Made by a program: the position numbers and the translations under genes. The notes below the pieces were generated by a model. That model saw only the letters and a list, made by a program, of their open reading frames with translations. It had not been told where the DNA came from and searched no databases. 64,000 bases of DNA from Aquimarina intermedia (GTDB taxonomy: Bacteria > Bacteroidota > Bacteroidia > Flavobacteriales > Flavobacteriaceae). The stretch lies in contig NZ_VNHU01000001.1 in the NCBI RefSeq assembly GCF_008124785.1, positions 248,001 to 312,000 of the forward strand, in the 5' to 3' direction. Shown piece after piece: positions 27,674 to 36,161 of the stretch; the first letter of the stretch is position 1, and every line of letters starts with the position of its first letter.

Positions 27674-28705
27674 ATGAGATATACAACACTTCCCAATACG
27701 AAGATTAAAATTAGTAAGATTTGCCTTGGCTCTATGACTTGGGGACAACAAAACACAGAAGATGAGGGGCATACACAATTGGATTTTGCAATTGATCAAG
27801 GGGTGAATTTTATTGATACAGCTGAGTTGTACTCGGTTCCTGCTACTAGCGAAACGCAGGGTAGCACTGAACGAATTATTGGAACGTGGCTCAAAAAGAG
27901 AAATAAGAGAGAGGATGTGGTGATAGCGTCGAAAATTGTGGGTCCGCGTGATTTTGTAAAACATATTAGAACGGGTGGGTTTACCAAAGCAGCGTTTGAT
28001 GATGCTATCCATAAAAGCTTACAACGCTTACAAACCGATTATATCGATTTATATCAGTTACATTGGCCAGAGAGAAATACTAACTTTTTTGGAGTTTTGG
28101 GATATGAACATGACGAGGAGGAACGATGGAGTGATAATTTTAATGAAATACTACATAATTTAGAAGTTTTTAAAAAAGAAGGAAAGATACGATCTATTGG
28201 TGTGTCGAATGAAACTCCGTACGGAGTAATGCGTTATGTAGAAGAAGCCCGGGCCGGTAAATTCAAGATAAGTACAGTTCAAAATCCCTATAGTCTATTA
28301 AACCGTAAGGATGAGATTGGATTATCAGAAATCCTACTAAGAGAGGATGTTGGTTATTTACCTTATTCTCCCTTGGGTTTTGGCCAACTAACGGGTAAAT
28401 ATTTAGAAGAGATGCCCAAAGATGCCAGAGTAACCTTATTTCCTCAATTCTCAAGATATCACAATGAACGGTCTTTTGAAGCTACACGAGCTTATAATGA
28501 AATAGCCAAGGAAAACGGACTTAGTCTGACTCAAATGGCATTAGCTTTTGTGCAAAGTCAACCTTTTGTAACCAGTATAATTGTTGGAGCCACTAATTTA
28601 CAGCAATTAAAAGAGAATACAGGAAGTGCAACGCTTTCATTATCAGGGAGTATCATTGAGGCAATACAGGAGGTTCACAATGACAATCCAAATCCTGCGC
28701 CTTAG
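27674..28705 (+). CDS. aldo/keto reductase (Tas-like)
   Basis: A 343-residue NADP(H)-dependent TIM-barrel oxidoreductase. The catalytic tetrad is Asp48 and Tyr53 (FIDTAELYSVP), Lys87 (VIASKIVGPR) and His130 (YQLHWPERN). The opening MRYTTLPNTKIKISKICLGSMTWG and the NTNFFG segment match the Tas/YhdN-like subgroup. The substrate is unknown. ATG start; the gene ends 5 bp from the convergent radA stop. Confidence 0.92.
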   Translation: MRYTTLPNTKIKISKICLGSMTWGQQNTEDEGHTQLDFAIDQGVNFIDTAELYSVPATSETQGSTERIIGTWLKKRNKREDVVIASKIVGPRDFVKHIRTGGFTKAAFDDAIHKSLQRLQTDYIDLYQLHWPERNTNFFGVLGYEHDEEERWSDNFNEILHNLEVFKKEGKIRSIGVSNETPYGVMRYVEEARAGKFKISTVQNPYSLLNRKDEIGLSEILLREDVGYLPYSPLGFGQLTGKYLEEMPKDARVTLFPQFSRYHNERSFEATRAYNEIAKENGLSLTQMALAFVQSQPFVTSIIVGATNLQQLKENTGSATLSLSGSIIEAIQEVHNDNPNPAP

Positions 28706-28710
28706 TTTCA

Positions 28711-30072
28711 CTATCCAAACAGATGTGCTGCTATATCCTCAATTTTTGCCACAAGCTGTATGTTGATTTGAGTGTTTTTAAGGGATATTTTGTTGTACTT
28801 AGATACAAAAATGGTGGAGAAGCCCAGTTTTTCTGCTTCTTGGATTCGTTGTTCAACCCGTGTTACCGGACGTATTTCTCCCGCCAAACCTATTTCTGCA
28901 GCAAAACAGTAATTGCTCGGTATCGAGACATCTTCGTTTGAGGATAAAATGGAGGTAACCACGGCCAAATCTATGGCAGGATCATCGATCGAAATACCCC
29001 CGGTGATATTCAAAAACACATCTTTGGCACCAAGTCTAAAGCCGGCTCGTTTTTCCAATACTGCAAGAATCATATTGAGGCGTTTAAGATTGTATCCTGT
29101 AGCGCTTCGCTGTGGCGTTCCGTACACGGCTGTACTCACTAACGCCTGTACTTCGATCATAAACGGACGCATCCCTTCTATCGAAGCTGCAATTGCTGTA
29201 CCGCTAAGTTCTTCATCTTTTTTTGAAATAAGAATTTCACTAGGATTACTAACTTCTCTTAATCCGCTACCCTGCATTTCATAAATCCCAAGCTCTGCGG
29301 TTGACCCAAAACGATTTTTTAAAGCTCGTAAAATGCGGTATACATAATTACGGTCTCCTTCAAACTGTAATACGGTATCCACCATATGCTCCAAGATTTT
29401 TGGTCCTGCGATGGTTCCGTCTTTTGTTATGTGACCTATCAATAGTACGGGCGTAGCTGTCTCTTTGGCAAACTTTATAAGCTCAGCAGTACACTCTCGT
29501 ATCTGAGAGATACTACCAGGACTACTCTCGATATAATCACTATGTAGGGTCTGAATTGAATCGATGATTACTATATCAGGTTCGATAACTTCAATCTGTT
29601 TGAAAATATTTTGAGTCTTAGTCTCTGTGAGAATTAAGCAATTATCAGTTTTTGAAGTGATGCGTTCTGCACGCATTTTTATTTGCTTTTGACTTTCCTC
29701 ACCAGAAACATATAAGGTTTTATATGGTAGTTTTAAACTAATTTGAAGCAGTAACGTACTTTTTCCTATGCCGGGTTCACCGCCCAATAATGTTAAGGAC
29801 CCGGGAACTAATCCTCCGCCCAGTACACGATTTAACTCATTGTCGTCGGTGTTGAATCGCATTTCCTTACTCCCGTCAATTTCTGATACTCGTAAGGGCT
29901 TAGAGGTTCTAGATATTTTAGAGTCGGTAGTTTTCCAATCTTTCTTATTTTCTTTTTGAACGACCTCTTCAACAATGGTATTCCATTCTTTACAAGCAGA
30001 GCATTGGCCTTGCCATTTTGAATATTGGGTGCCGCAATTTTGACAAAAAAAAGTGGTCTTCACTTTACTCAT
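28711..30072 (-). CDS. radA: DNA repair protein RadA
   Basis: RadA (Sms) is a RecA-like helicase that promotes branch migration in recombination and repair. The 453-residue protein has the N-terminal C4 zinc finger (Cys10, Cys13, Cys24, Cys27), Walker A GGEPGIGKST (97-106), the RadA-specific KNRFG motif near residue 255 and a C-terminal Lon-protease-like domain (about 290-453; GGISIDDPAIDLAVV). ATG start. A terminator between it and the esterase gene upstream argues for its own promoter. Confidence 0.97.
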   Translation of the reverse strand: MSKVKTTFFCQNCGTQYSKWQGQCSACKEWNTIVEEVVQKENKKDWKTTDSKISRTSKPLRVSEIDGSKEMRFNTDDNELNRVLGGGLVPGSLTLLGGEPGIGKSTLLLQISLKLPYKTLYVSGEESQKQIKMRAERITSKTDNCLILTETKTQNIFKQIEVIEPDIVIIDSIQTLHSDYIESSPGSISQIRECTAELIKFAKETATPVLLIGHITKDGTIAGPKILEHMVDTVLQFEGDRNYVYRILRALKNRFGSTAELGIYEMQGSGLREVSNPSEILISKKDEELSGTAIAASIEGMRPFMIEVQALVSTAVYGTPQRSATGYNLKRLNMILAVLEKRAGFRLGAKDVFLNITGGISIDDPAIDLAVVTSILSSNEDVSIPSNYCFAAEIGLAGEIRPVTRVEQRIQEAEKLGFSTIFVSKYNKISLKNTQINIQLVAKIEDIAAHLFG

Positions 30073-30136
30073 AGGGTATATTTCTTAAAATTATAAAAGT
30101 AAGATAAACTGAATTAGTTTTTAGAAAATTACAGGT

Positions 30137-30167
30137 TAAAAAAAGGAGGCTCCTTTTTTGAGCCTCC
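30137..30167 (-). terminator. intrinsic terminator of the panC-panD-flippase-esterase run
   Basis: Read on minus, GGAGGCTC (30167-30160) pairs with GAGCCTCC (30152-30145), followed by a run of eight Ts. It lies about 30 bp after the stop of the 30199 gene and separates this run from radA. Confidence 0.9.
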
Positions 30168-30198
30168 CACTAGTTTGTACATAAGGATAGATTTAGCC

Positions 30199-31347
30199 TT
30201 ACCAGCCGAAATCTTCTTTAATCTTATTTACCTTATCTAACATGTAATCTTTGGTCAAAAAGGCAACCTCATTGAGTAGAAAACCATTTTCATAGGCCCT
30301 CATAGCTTTTTTTGGTTCTCCAATTTGTTCATAATGCATTCCCAAAAAATAATGACCAAGCATCGTTTCAGGATGTTCTTTGGTTGCTAATTTACCTAGA
30401 GGTTCAAGCTCATCCCAGTTTTCATTTTTGATCAATGCTGTAGAAACCGCTATAAAATCATTCACACGAATTTGTCTTTTAATACCATAGAGTTTTTCTG
30501 TGGTTTTGTACAAATCAACTAACCACTCAAAAGGAGAGGTTTCCAACGGTAGAATAACTTCCTTATACGTCCTTTTACTAATAGGTCGATACATTTCAAA
30601 AATACTTTCTAACGCTCGCGGTATAGCTCTTCCGACAAGGGTGTAATGAGAGGATTCATTAAAATTGTCAAAGCTATAATTAACTTCGGGGTTTTCTATA
30701 ACACTTAGATTTTCATCCAGAGCGATTAGATTCTTTTTAATGTTATCCGCATCATTAGTTGCAGTAGCTAAGTAATACCAAAGTTCTTGAGAAGACGTTG
30801 TTAATATATTTGAAATACGATCAGCCATTGGCGGAGCTAATTCCGGGCTCAAATTAATATACGCCTGAAAAATTGGATTTTCTTTAAAAAGAAAATAATT
30901 AATAAAATTTGAGGTATAATCATGGCCAACTATAATTTTTAATTCTGCTGTGCGATAGGTTTGGTTGAGATAAGGTAATAGCTCTTGCCCTATAAACTCG
31001 AAAAACTGAGCCCCCTTGTTTACAGGTAAAAATTCAGCTTCATCATAACGACAATCTTCCATTCTAGTTTTATCCTGTACAATTCCCACCACAATTGATT
31101 CTGGCATGTCTTCCCAATAGGAAAAGTAATCAACATTACCTGCCATCGGTTCAAAAAGATAATCTCCGTCGAGAACGATAATCAAGGGGTAAATTTTCTT
31201 TTCGTTCGTATCGTAATTTCTCGGTAGTTGAATTTTTAAATCACGATTTTGATCGAGTTTTATAGAGCGAAAGGTTTCATAAATGACCTGACTATGGACA
31301 GCGGTGCCTATAATCATAAGTAGTAGTAACAGTAGTATCCTTTTCAT
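30199..31347 (-). CDS. esterase-fold alpha/beta hydrolase with degenerate nucleophile motif plus TPR-like tail
   Basis: A 382-residue secreted protein. The start is ATG 31347 (MKRILLLLLLMII); an in-frame ATG at 31371 is possible. A signal peptide ends near AVHSQ. The region of about 20-240 resembles the esterase D/enterochelin-esterase fold (YPLIIVLDGDYLFEP, VGIVQDKTRMEDCRY). The nucleophile elbow, normally GHSxGG, reads GHDYTSNF, with Asp143 in place of Ser, so ordinary serine esterase chemistry is unlikely. The C-terminal part (about 325-375) holds a TPR-like pair (MLGHYFLGMHYEQIGEPKKA). It follows the flippase gene in the panC-panD run. Possible role as a binding or structural protein is inference. 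Confidence 0.75.
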   Translation of the reverse strand: MKRILLLLLLMIIGTAVHSQVIYETFRSIKLDQNRDLKIQLPRNYDTNEKKIYPLIIVLDGDYLFEPMAGNVDYFSYWEDMPESIVVGIVQDKTRMEDCRYDEAEFLPVNKGAQFFEFIGQELLPYLNQTYRTAELKIIVGHDYTSNFINYFLFKENPIFQAYINLSPELAPPMADRISNILTTSSQELWYYLATATNDADNIKKNLIALDENLSVIENPEVNYSFDNFNESSHYTLVGRAIPRALESIFEMYRPISKRTYKEVILPLETSPFEWLVDLYKTTEKLYGIKRQIRVNDFIAVSTALIKNENWDELEPLGKLATKEHPETMLGHYFLGMHYEQIGEPKKAMRAYENGFLLNEVAFLTKDYMLDKVNKIKEDFGW

Positions 31348-31386
31348 AAGTATAGCATAAGGGTTAAGCAAGGAGCAATATATAAA

Positions 31387-32352
31387 TTATTTTGCTTTGT
31401 TTAAAACAGGTAATAATATAAACGATAAACTGCCCAGAAATAGTATCAATAATGTTTGTGATCCCCAAATGATCCATCCAAGTGCCTCTCCTGTCGCTTG
31501 TTGGATGTCAAAAAGAAGTAAAATAGCACCGATAGCAATTGGGTACAGACCGATGCCGCCGTTGGTCACCGTCATTGCAAAAGAGCCTGCCACAAATGTA
31601 GCTAGAATAGCTTGAAACGATAAATTTTCTGTCCCAGACACGGCATATTTTGAAACATAAATCATTAATATATAGAGGATCCATATTGCCAAGGTATGAA
31701 ATAAGAAAGACCATTTTTTCTTCATGCGCAGTACACTTTTGATACCATCCAGTAATCCTTCTGCAAAAGACTTTATTCTGATAAGGAGATTGTGGTTTGC
31801 CTTTTTAAGCAGCTTAAGAACAAGTATTCCAATCAATAATAGCGCTACCAGGACTGCAATTGATGTAAATGGATTAATATTTTTTTTGTCAAAATATGTG
31901 TAAAGCAAATCAAATTGCCATATGAATGCAATTCCTGTTATCAAAAGGAGCATCACAAAATCAACTAAGCGTTCTGATACAATGGTACCAAAGCTCTTTT
32001 CGAATGGAACTTTTTCGTACGTTGTGAGTGTGGCACCTCGCAATATTTCTCCTGATCGTGGCACTCCCATATTGGCTAAATAACCAATCATCACTGCAAA
32101 AAATCGGTTATAAAAAGTAGTACGGGAACCTATGGTATCTAATAAAAATTGCCAACGGTATGCTCGTGATATATGGGATAACATTCCAAGAAATACGGAT
32201 AAAACAACCCATTCTATCTCAGCATTCGTTATTGCTGTCCACAAGATTTGGCGTTCGTCAGGCGTGGCAGAATAAATAGAATACCAAATTAAAAAAACTC
32301 CCAAAGCTAATGGGAGTGTTATTTTTAAAATTTTCTTTAGTTTGGTATTCAA
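31387..32352 (-). CDS. flippase-like LPG-synthase transmembrane family protein
   Basis: A 321-residue integral membrane protein of the UPF0104/lysylphosphatidylglycerol-synthase transmembrane family (AglD/MprF membrane part), with about eight membrane helices and the family signatures SHISRAYRWQFLL, NMGVPRSGEILRG and FAMTVTNGGIGLYPIA. Members are thought to move lipids or lipid-linked sugars, but the substrate here is unknown. The start is TTG 32352, 4 bp after the panD stop; an in-frame stop 12 bp upstream and no internal Met before residue 57 leave little choice. A terminator-like hairpin lies within its first 60 bases of coding sequence. Confidence 0.85.
   Translation of the reverse strand: MNTKLKKILKITLPLALGVFLIWYSIYSATPDERQILWTAITNAEIEWVVLSVFLGMLSHISRAYRWQFLLDTIGSRTTFYNRFFAVMIGYLANMGVPRSGEILRGATLTTYEKVPFEKSFGTIVSERLVDFVMLLLITGIAFIWQFDLLYTYFDKKNINPFTSIAVLVALLLIGILVLKLLKKANHNLLIRIKSFAEGLLDGIKSVLRMKKKWSFLFHTLAIWILYILMIYVSKYAVSGTENLSFQAILATFVAGSFAMTVTNGGIGLYPIAIGAILLLFDIQQATGEALGWIIWGSQTLLILFLGSLSFILLPVLNKAK
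32291..32317 (-). other. terminator-like hairpin inside the 5' end of the flippase gene
   Basis: On minus, ACTCCCA (32317-32311) and TGGGAGT (32303-32297) form a 7 bp stem with a 7-base loop, followed by a run of seven Ts (32297-32291). This has the form of an intrinsic terminator but sits about codons 12-21 of the flippase gene, just after panC-panD. Confidence 0.5.
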
Positions 32353-32356
32353 GGAA

Positions 32357-32707
32357 TTATTTTAATAAATTATTTTCCTCATTAGGAAAAAGAATGGCAG
32401 GTTTGAACTGTTTTGCTTCTTCAATTTCCAGCATAGCGTAGGTTATGAGTATAAGAACATCTCCCTTAGCCACTTTTCTCGCAGCAGCACCATTTAGCGT
32501 AATTTCTCCGCTGTTTCTTGGTCCGGGAATAGCATAGGTTTCCAGGCGTTCACCATTATTATTATTTACGATTTGCACTTTTTCTCCTTCAATGATATTA
32601 GCAGCATCCATAAGGTCTTCATCAATAGTAATACTTCCAATATAGTTTAGATCAGCACCGGTTACTTTAACCCTGTGAATTTTCGATTTTACAACGTGTA
32701 CAAACAT
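32357..32707 (-). CDS. panD: aspartate 1-decarboxylase precursor
   Basis: PanD makes beta-alanine from aspartate for pantothenate and CoA synthesis. It is a pyruvoyl enzyme that self-cleaves at Gly-Ser: here Gly24-Ser25 in [10 protein letters not shown], giving the pyruvoyl group on residue 25. Lys9 and Tyr58-region motifs ([15 protein letters not shown]) are as in the family. The 116-residue length is normal. It is 19 bp downstream of panC, whose product joins beta-alanine to pantoate, so the two form a pathway operon. Confidence 0.97.
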   Translation of the reverse strand: MFVHVVKSKIHRVKVTGADLNYIGSITIDEDLMDAANIIEGEKVQIVNNNNGERLETYAIPGPRNSGEITLNGAAARKVAKGDVLILITYAMLEIEEAKQFKPAILFPNEENNLLK

Positions 32708-32726
32708 GTTACAAAGGTAGTTAATT

Positions 32727-33575
32727 TTAGTTTAAGGCAATATTATCAATAAGTCGAACTTCTCCCGCAAAGACTGCTATAAAAGCTCGATATTTGCAAT
32801 CATTTTTTCTCTCTAAGATAGGTTGCAGTGTGTTGCTATCGGCAATCTGAAAATATTCCAATTTAAAGAAAGCATTATTTTTAAAACGTTCGGCAACCAA
32901 ATCTTTTAATTCATCTACACTTTTTGTGCCAAAATGGCTTTTGACTTCTTGTAAAACACTGTAAATAAGCGATGCATTTTCTTTTTCGACATCTTTTAAA
33001 CGCTTATTTCTGGAACTCATGGCGAGACCGTCTAGGTGTCTGTGAATTGGACACCCTATGATCTTAATAGGTAAGTTTTCAATAGAAACTAATTTGCGAA
33101 CAATCTGTAATTGTTGAAAATCTTTTTCTCCAAAATACGCTCGTGTAGGTGAGGTTATTTGAAACAAATGCTTTAGAACTGTGCCTACACCGTCAAAATG
33201 GCCGGGTCTAAACTCACCTTCCATCACATGTTCTAGTCCGTCAAAATCATAAGAAAGAACACTTTGGTTAACACCGTATACCTCAATCGGTGCCGGAGCG
33301 AAAACGATTAGATTAGGCGATGTGTCTGATAAAAGTTTAAGATCGGAATTTAAAGTACGTGGATATTTTACGAGATCAGAACTGTTATTAAACTGCGTAG
33401 GATTCACAAATATGCTGACAATTACATAGTCATTATTTGCTAAAGCATTTTTCACCAAAGCAATGTGGCCCTCATGCAAAGCCCCCATGGTGGGAACGAA
33501 TCCAATACTTTTTTTTTCTTTTAAAATGCGTGCAACATCTTCTTCTATATCCTGTCTTTTTTCGTGTAACCGCAT
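32727..33575 (-). CDS. panC: pantothenate synthetase (pantoate--beta-alanine ligase)
   Basis: This 282-residue enzyme condenses pantoate and beta-alanine using ATP. Nucleotidyltransferase motifs are seen: [12 protein letters not shown] (His34 and His37 in the HIGH-like motif), [20 protein letters not shown] and the KMSKS-like [11 protein letters not shown] start. First gene of the minus run panC-panD-flippase-esterase. A TATTTTTG -7 element (33599-33606 on minus) lies 24 bp upstream. It is divergent from the half-glycogen-synthase gene. Confidence 0.97.
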   Translation of the reverse strand: MRLHEKRQDIEEDVARILKEKKSIGFVPTMGALHEGHIALVKNALANNDYVIVSIFVNPTQFNNSSDLVKYPRTLNSDLKLLSDTSPNLIVFAPAPIEVYGVNQSVLSYDFDGLEHVMEGEFRPGHFDGVGTVLKHLFQITSPTRAYFGEKDFQQLQIVRKLVSIENLPIKIIGCPIHRHLDGLAMSSRNKRLKDVEKENASLIYSVLQEVKSHFGTKSVDELKDLVAERFKNNAFFKLEYFQIADSNTLQPILERKNDCKYRAFIAVFAGEVRLIDNIALN

Positions 33576-33598
33576 GAGTTTAATTAGTTAAAGGCGTG

Positions 33599-33606
33599 CA
33601 AAAATA
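33599..33606 (-). promoter_or_regulatory. candidate -7 element for panC
   Basis: On minus the sequence reads TATTTTTG, an exact TAnnTTTG match, 24 bp before the panC ATG. No convincing TTTG is seen at the expected -33 distance. Confidence 0.4.
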
Positions 33607-33685
33607 AGATATTACTGGCAGACTGCATAAAATTTCGTAATTTCGCAAAAATTTATTCGAAGGAGACGATAAAAGTATCGATTAT

Positions 33686-34495
33686 ATGAAAGATAAGAGG
33701 ATATTGTATGTATCATCAGAAGTAATACCTTACCTACCAGAGACAGAAATTTCATCTATGTCTTTTGAAGCACCCAGAATGGTAAATAGTAAAGGCGGTC
33801 AGATCAGGATATTTATGCCTAGATATGGTAACATTAATGAAAGACGGCATCAGTTGCATGAAGTCATACGCTTATCGGGTATGAATTTGGTAATTAATGA
33901 TCTTGATATGCCATTAATCATTAAGGTGGCCTCCATACCAAAGGAACGTATGCAGGTGTATTTTATAGATAATGAAGATTATTTTAAAAGAAAAGCAACC
34001 TTAACAGACGAAGAGGGGAATTTATTTTCTGACAATGATGAACGGGCGATCTTTTTTGCAAAAGGAGTGATTGAAACAGTTAAAAAATTGAATTGGTCTC
34101 CGGATATTATTCATGTGCATGGTTGGTTAGCATCGTTATTGCCTCTGTATCTAAGAAATTACTATGGCAATGAACCGTTATTTAATCAAAGTAAAATAGT
34201 TACTTCGGTTTATGATCATGGTTATAAAGGTACCTTGGATAAAAATATGATGAGTAAGATTAAATTTGACGGAATTGAGGATGAAACGATCGCAAATCTT
34301 GCAAAGCCAACATATTCGAACCTTATGAAAATTGCAATTGATAATTCGGATGCAATAATTGTTGGTTCAGAAGAAATCCCTGAAGATCTGACAAAACATC
34401 TTAAAGCTATTGATCAACCAGTCTTAGCGTATAAAAGACCTGATGAATTTGCTGATGCTTATGAGGATTTTTATAGTAATGTTGTACTAGCTTAG
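33686..34495 (+). CDS. glycogen/starch synthase N-terminal-half-like protein (GT5), likely non-catalytic
   Basis: A 269-residue protein matching only the N-terminal Rossmann half of GT5 glycogen synthases: VSSEVIPYLPE at the start, SKGGQIRIFMPRYGNI, and DIIHVHGWLASLLPLYL. Full GlgA is about 480 residues; the C-terminal nucleotide-sugar-binding half is absent. The KTGGL loop that binds ADP-glucose near the N-terminus is replaced (LPETEISSMS). A catalytic role in glycogen synthesis is therefore doubtful. Homologues divergent from panC are, as I recall, common in Bacteroidetes, suggesting a conserved but different role. The gene ends 19 bp before the DUF4270 gene on the same strand. Confidence 0.78.
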   Translation: MKDKRILYVSSEVIPYLPETEISSMSFEAPRMVNSKGGQIRIFMPRYGNINERRHQLHEVIRLSGMNLVINDLDMPLIIKVASIPKERMQVYFIDNEDYFKRKATLTDEEGNLFSDNDERAIFFAKGVIETVKKLNWSPDIIHVHGWLASLLPLYLRNYYGNEPLFNQSKIVTSVYDHGYKGTLDKNMMSKIKFDGIEDETIANLAKPTYSNLMKIAIDNSDAIIVGSEEIPEDLTKHLKAIDQPVLAYKRPDEFADAYEDFYSNVVLA

Positions 34496-34514
34496 GTCAA
34501 ACATATAAACATAC

Positions 34515-36134
34515 ATGAAATTGAAGAATAAGATAATTGGACTAATTAGTGCTGCAGCTATTGTAACGACATTTACTAGTTGTGATGATGAGTTTAGTGA
34601 GATTGGAAGTGATGTCATCGGGGACGTGAATTTCACAGACGAGGTGTACAGTATGCAGCCTTTGGCGTACACTACAAAATTGGAAAAGGTGCAGACTAGT
34701 GGTCTCCAAGGATATCAATTAGGTGTTTATGATGATCCCGTGTATGGATTGTCAACTTACAGCATATTGTCTCAAATACAACCCACAGTTGATAACCCAA
34801 CATTTGGTCGGAATGCTCAGGTGACATCTGTATATCTGAATTTACCTTATCAAAGTACGGTTATTGGTACCGCTCAAAATAGTGATAACGAAACTCTTAC
34901 TGATTATAAGTTGGACTCTGTTTATGGAAGTATGCCAATTAAGCTGTCGGTTTATAAATCAGACTATTTTTTAAAAGATTTTCAAGTTGATTCAGAAGAT
35001 GGTATGGTTTATTATGACAATGATATAGGTCAAACTCTTGATAGAAACGCTGTAGAAGATTCATTATTAGTAATGGTTGAATCTTTTGAGCCGTCTGGTA
35101 ATGAAGTTACGATAACTGTGCCTGATGGGGATGATGAGGGCACTGCCCCTGATATTTCCAGAGTGAGTCCGAGACTACGTGTCCAGCTTCCTGCTGATTA
35201 TTTTCAACAAACGATCTTAGCCAAAGAAGGAAGTGCGGAGCTTAGTAATGCTAATAATTTCAGAAATTATTTTAGGGGATTGTATCTGAAAGCTGAACCT
35301 AGAAACGGAGCAGGAACATTAATGTATTTTAATATGTCCCAAGCTGATATTACGGTATTGTATTCTTTTGAAGAGTTGGATGCATCAGATTTAGATGGGG
35401 ATGGAGATACTACAGATTATGTCTTAAAGGATAAAGAGTTAAAGTTCCGTTTTTCTAATAACATTATTAATGAGATTGAAAAAACACCAAAATTAGCTAT
35501 ACCTGAAGGTGATAAAGAAACTGGTGATGAAAAATTGTTTGTCAAAGGTGGGAGCGGAGGAATAGCTACCGTTAAATTATTTAATGAGACAATTACGAAG
35601 GAGGATGGAACAACCGTTTCAGAACTTGATTATATAAGAGAGCAACAATGGTTAATTAATGAAGCTAGTTTAAAACTTTATGTTGATCAATCCATCGTCA
35701 ACGGCGGTGAGTCTGAGCCCGAAAGATTATATGTTTTTAATTTGGAAACAGGAAATGTTTTAGCAGATTATGGATTTGATTTGAGTCTAAATCTTAATAA
35801 CGATGAAGATCCAGTCAACTCTCTATTAAATCACTTAGGTAGGATAAGCAGAGGGAGTGATAATGCGGGAGACTACTATAAGATAAATTTAACACAGCAT
35901 CTTATTAGAGTTTTAGAGGGTTTAGATGAAAACTCACCTATTGGTATTTCGGTTTCACAGAATGTTAACATCACCAATAGAGTTAAAGCTTTACCTTCGT
36001 CCGGCGCTGAAGACTTTAGAATTCCATTCACTTCTGTGGTGGCTCATGAGGGAACGGTTATATATGGGAATACCACTGCCGTTCCAGAAGAGAAGCAGTT
36101 AAAGCTTGAAATTCTATATACAAAAGCGCGCTAA
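34515..36134 (+). CDS. DUF4270 family lipoprotein
   Basis: A 539-residue lipoprotein (signal peptide with lipobox TFTSC, Cys23; mature CDDEFSEIGSDVIGD). The start IGSDVIGD, the DDPVYGLSTYSILSQI segment and the beta-rich body match DUF4270, a family largely confined to Bacteroidetes. No enzymatic motif is visible. Acidic mature N-terminus is consistent with the Bacteroidetes lipoprotein export signal for surface display. It lies between the GT5-like gene and glmS (27 bp gap), an order I recall from other flavobacteria. Confidence 0.85.
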   Translation: MKLKNKIIGLISAAAIVTTFTSCDDEFSEIGSDVIGDVNFTDEVYSMQPLAYTTKLEKVQTSGLQGYQLGVYDDPVYGLSTYSILSQIQPTVDNPTFGRNAQVTSVYLNLPYQSTVIGTAQNSDNETLTDYKLDSVYGSMPIKLSVYKSDYFLKDFQVDSEDGMVYYDNDIGQTLDRNAVEDSLLVMVESFEPSGNEVTITVPDGDDEGTAPDISRVSPRLRVQLPADYFQQTILAKEGSAELSNANNFRNYFRGLYLKAEPRNGAGTLMYFNMSQADITVLYSFEELDASDLDGDGDTTDYVLKDKELKFRFSNNIINEIEKTPKLAIPEGDKETGDEKLFVKGGSGGIATVKLFNETITKEDGTTVSELDYIREQQWLINEASLKLYVDQSIVNGGESEPERLYVFNLETGNVLADYGFDLSLNLNNDEDPVNSLLNHLGRISRGSDNAGDYYKINLTQHLIRVLEGLDENSPIGISVSQNVNITNRVKALPSSGAEDFRIPFTSVVAHEGTVIYGNTTAVPEEKQLKLEILYTKAR

Positions 36135-36161
36135 ACAACTAATCAATAAATTGCGTTATAC

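Noticed and set aside
36135-36161. glmS ribozyme/riboswitch upstream of glmS
   Set aside because: Only 27 bp separate glmS from the preceding gene and they hold no structure; the glmS ribozyme needs far more sequence.
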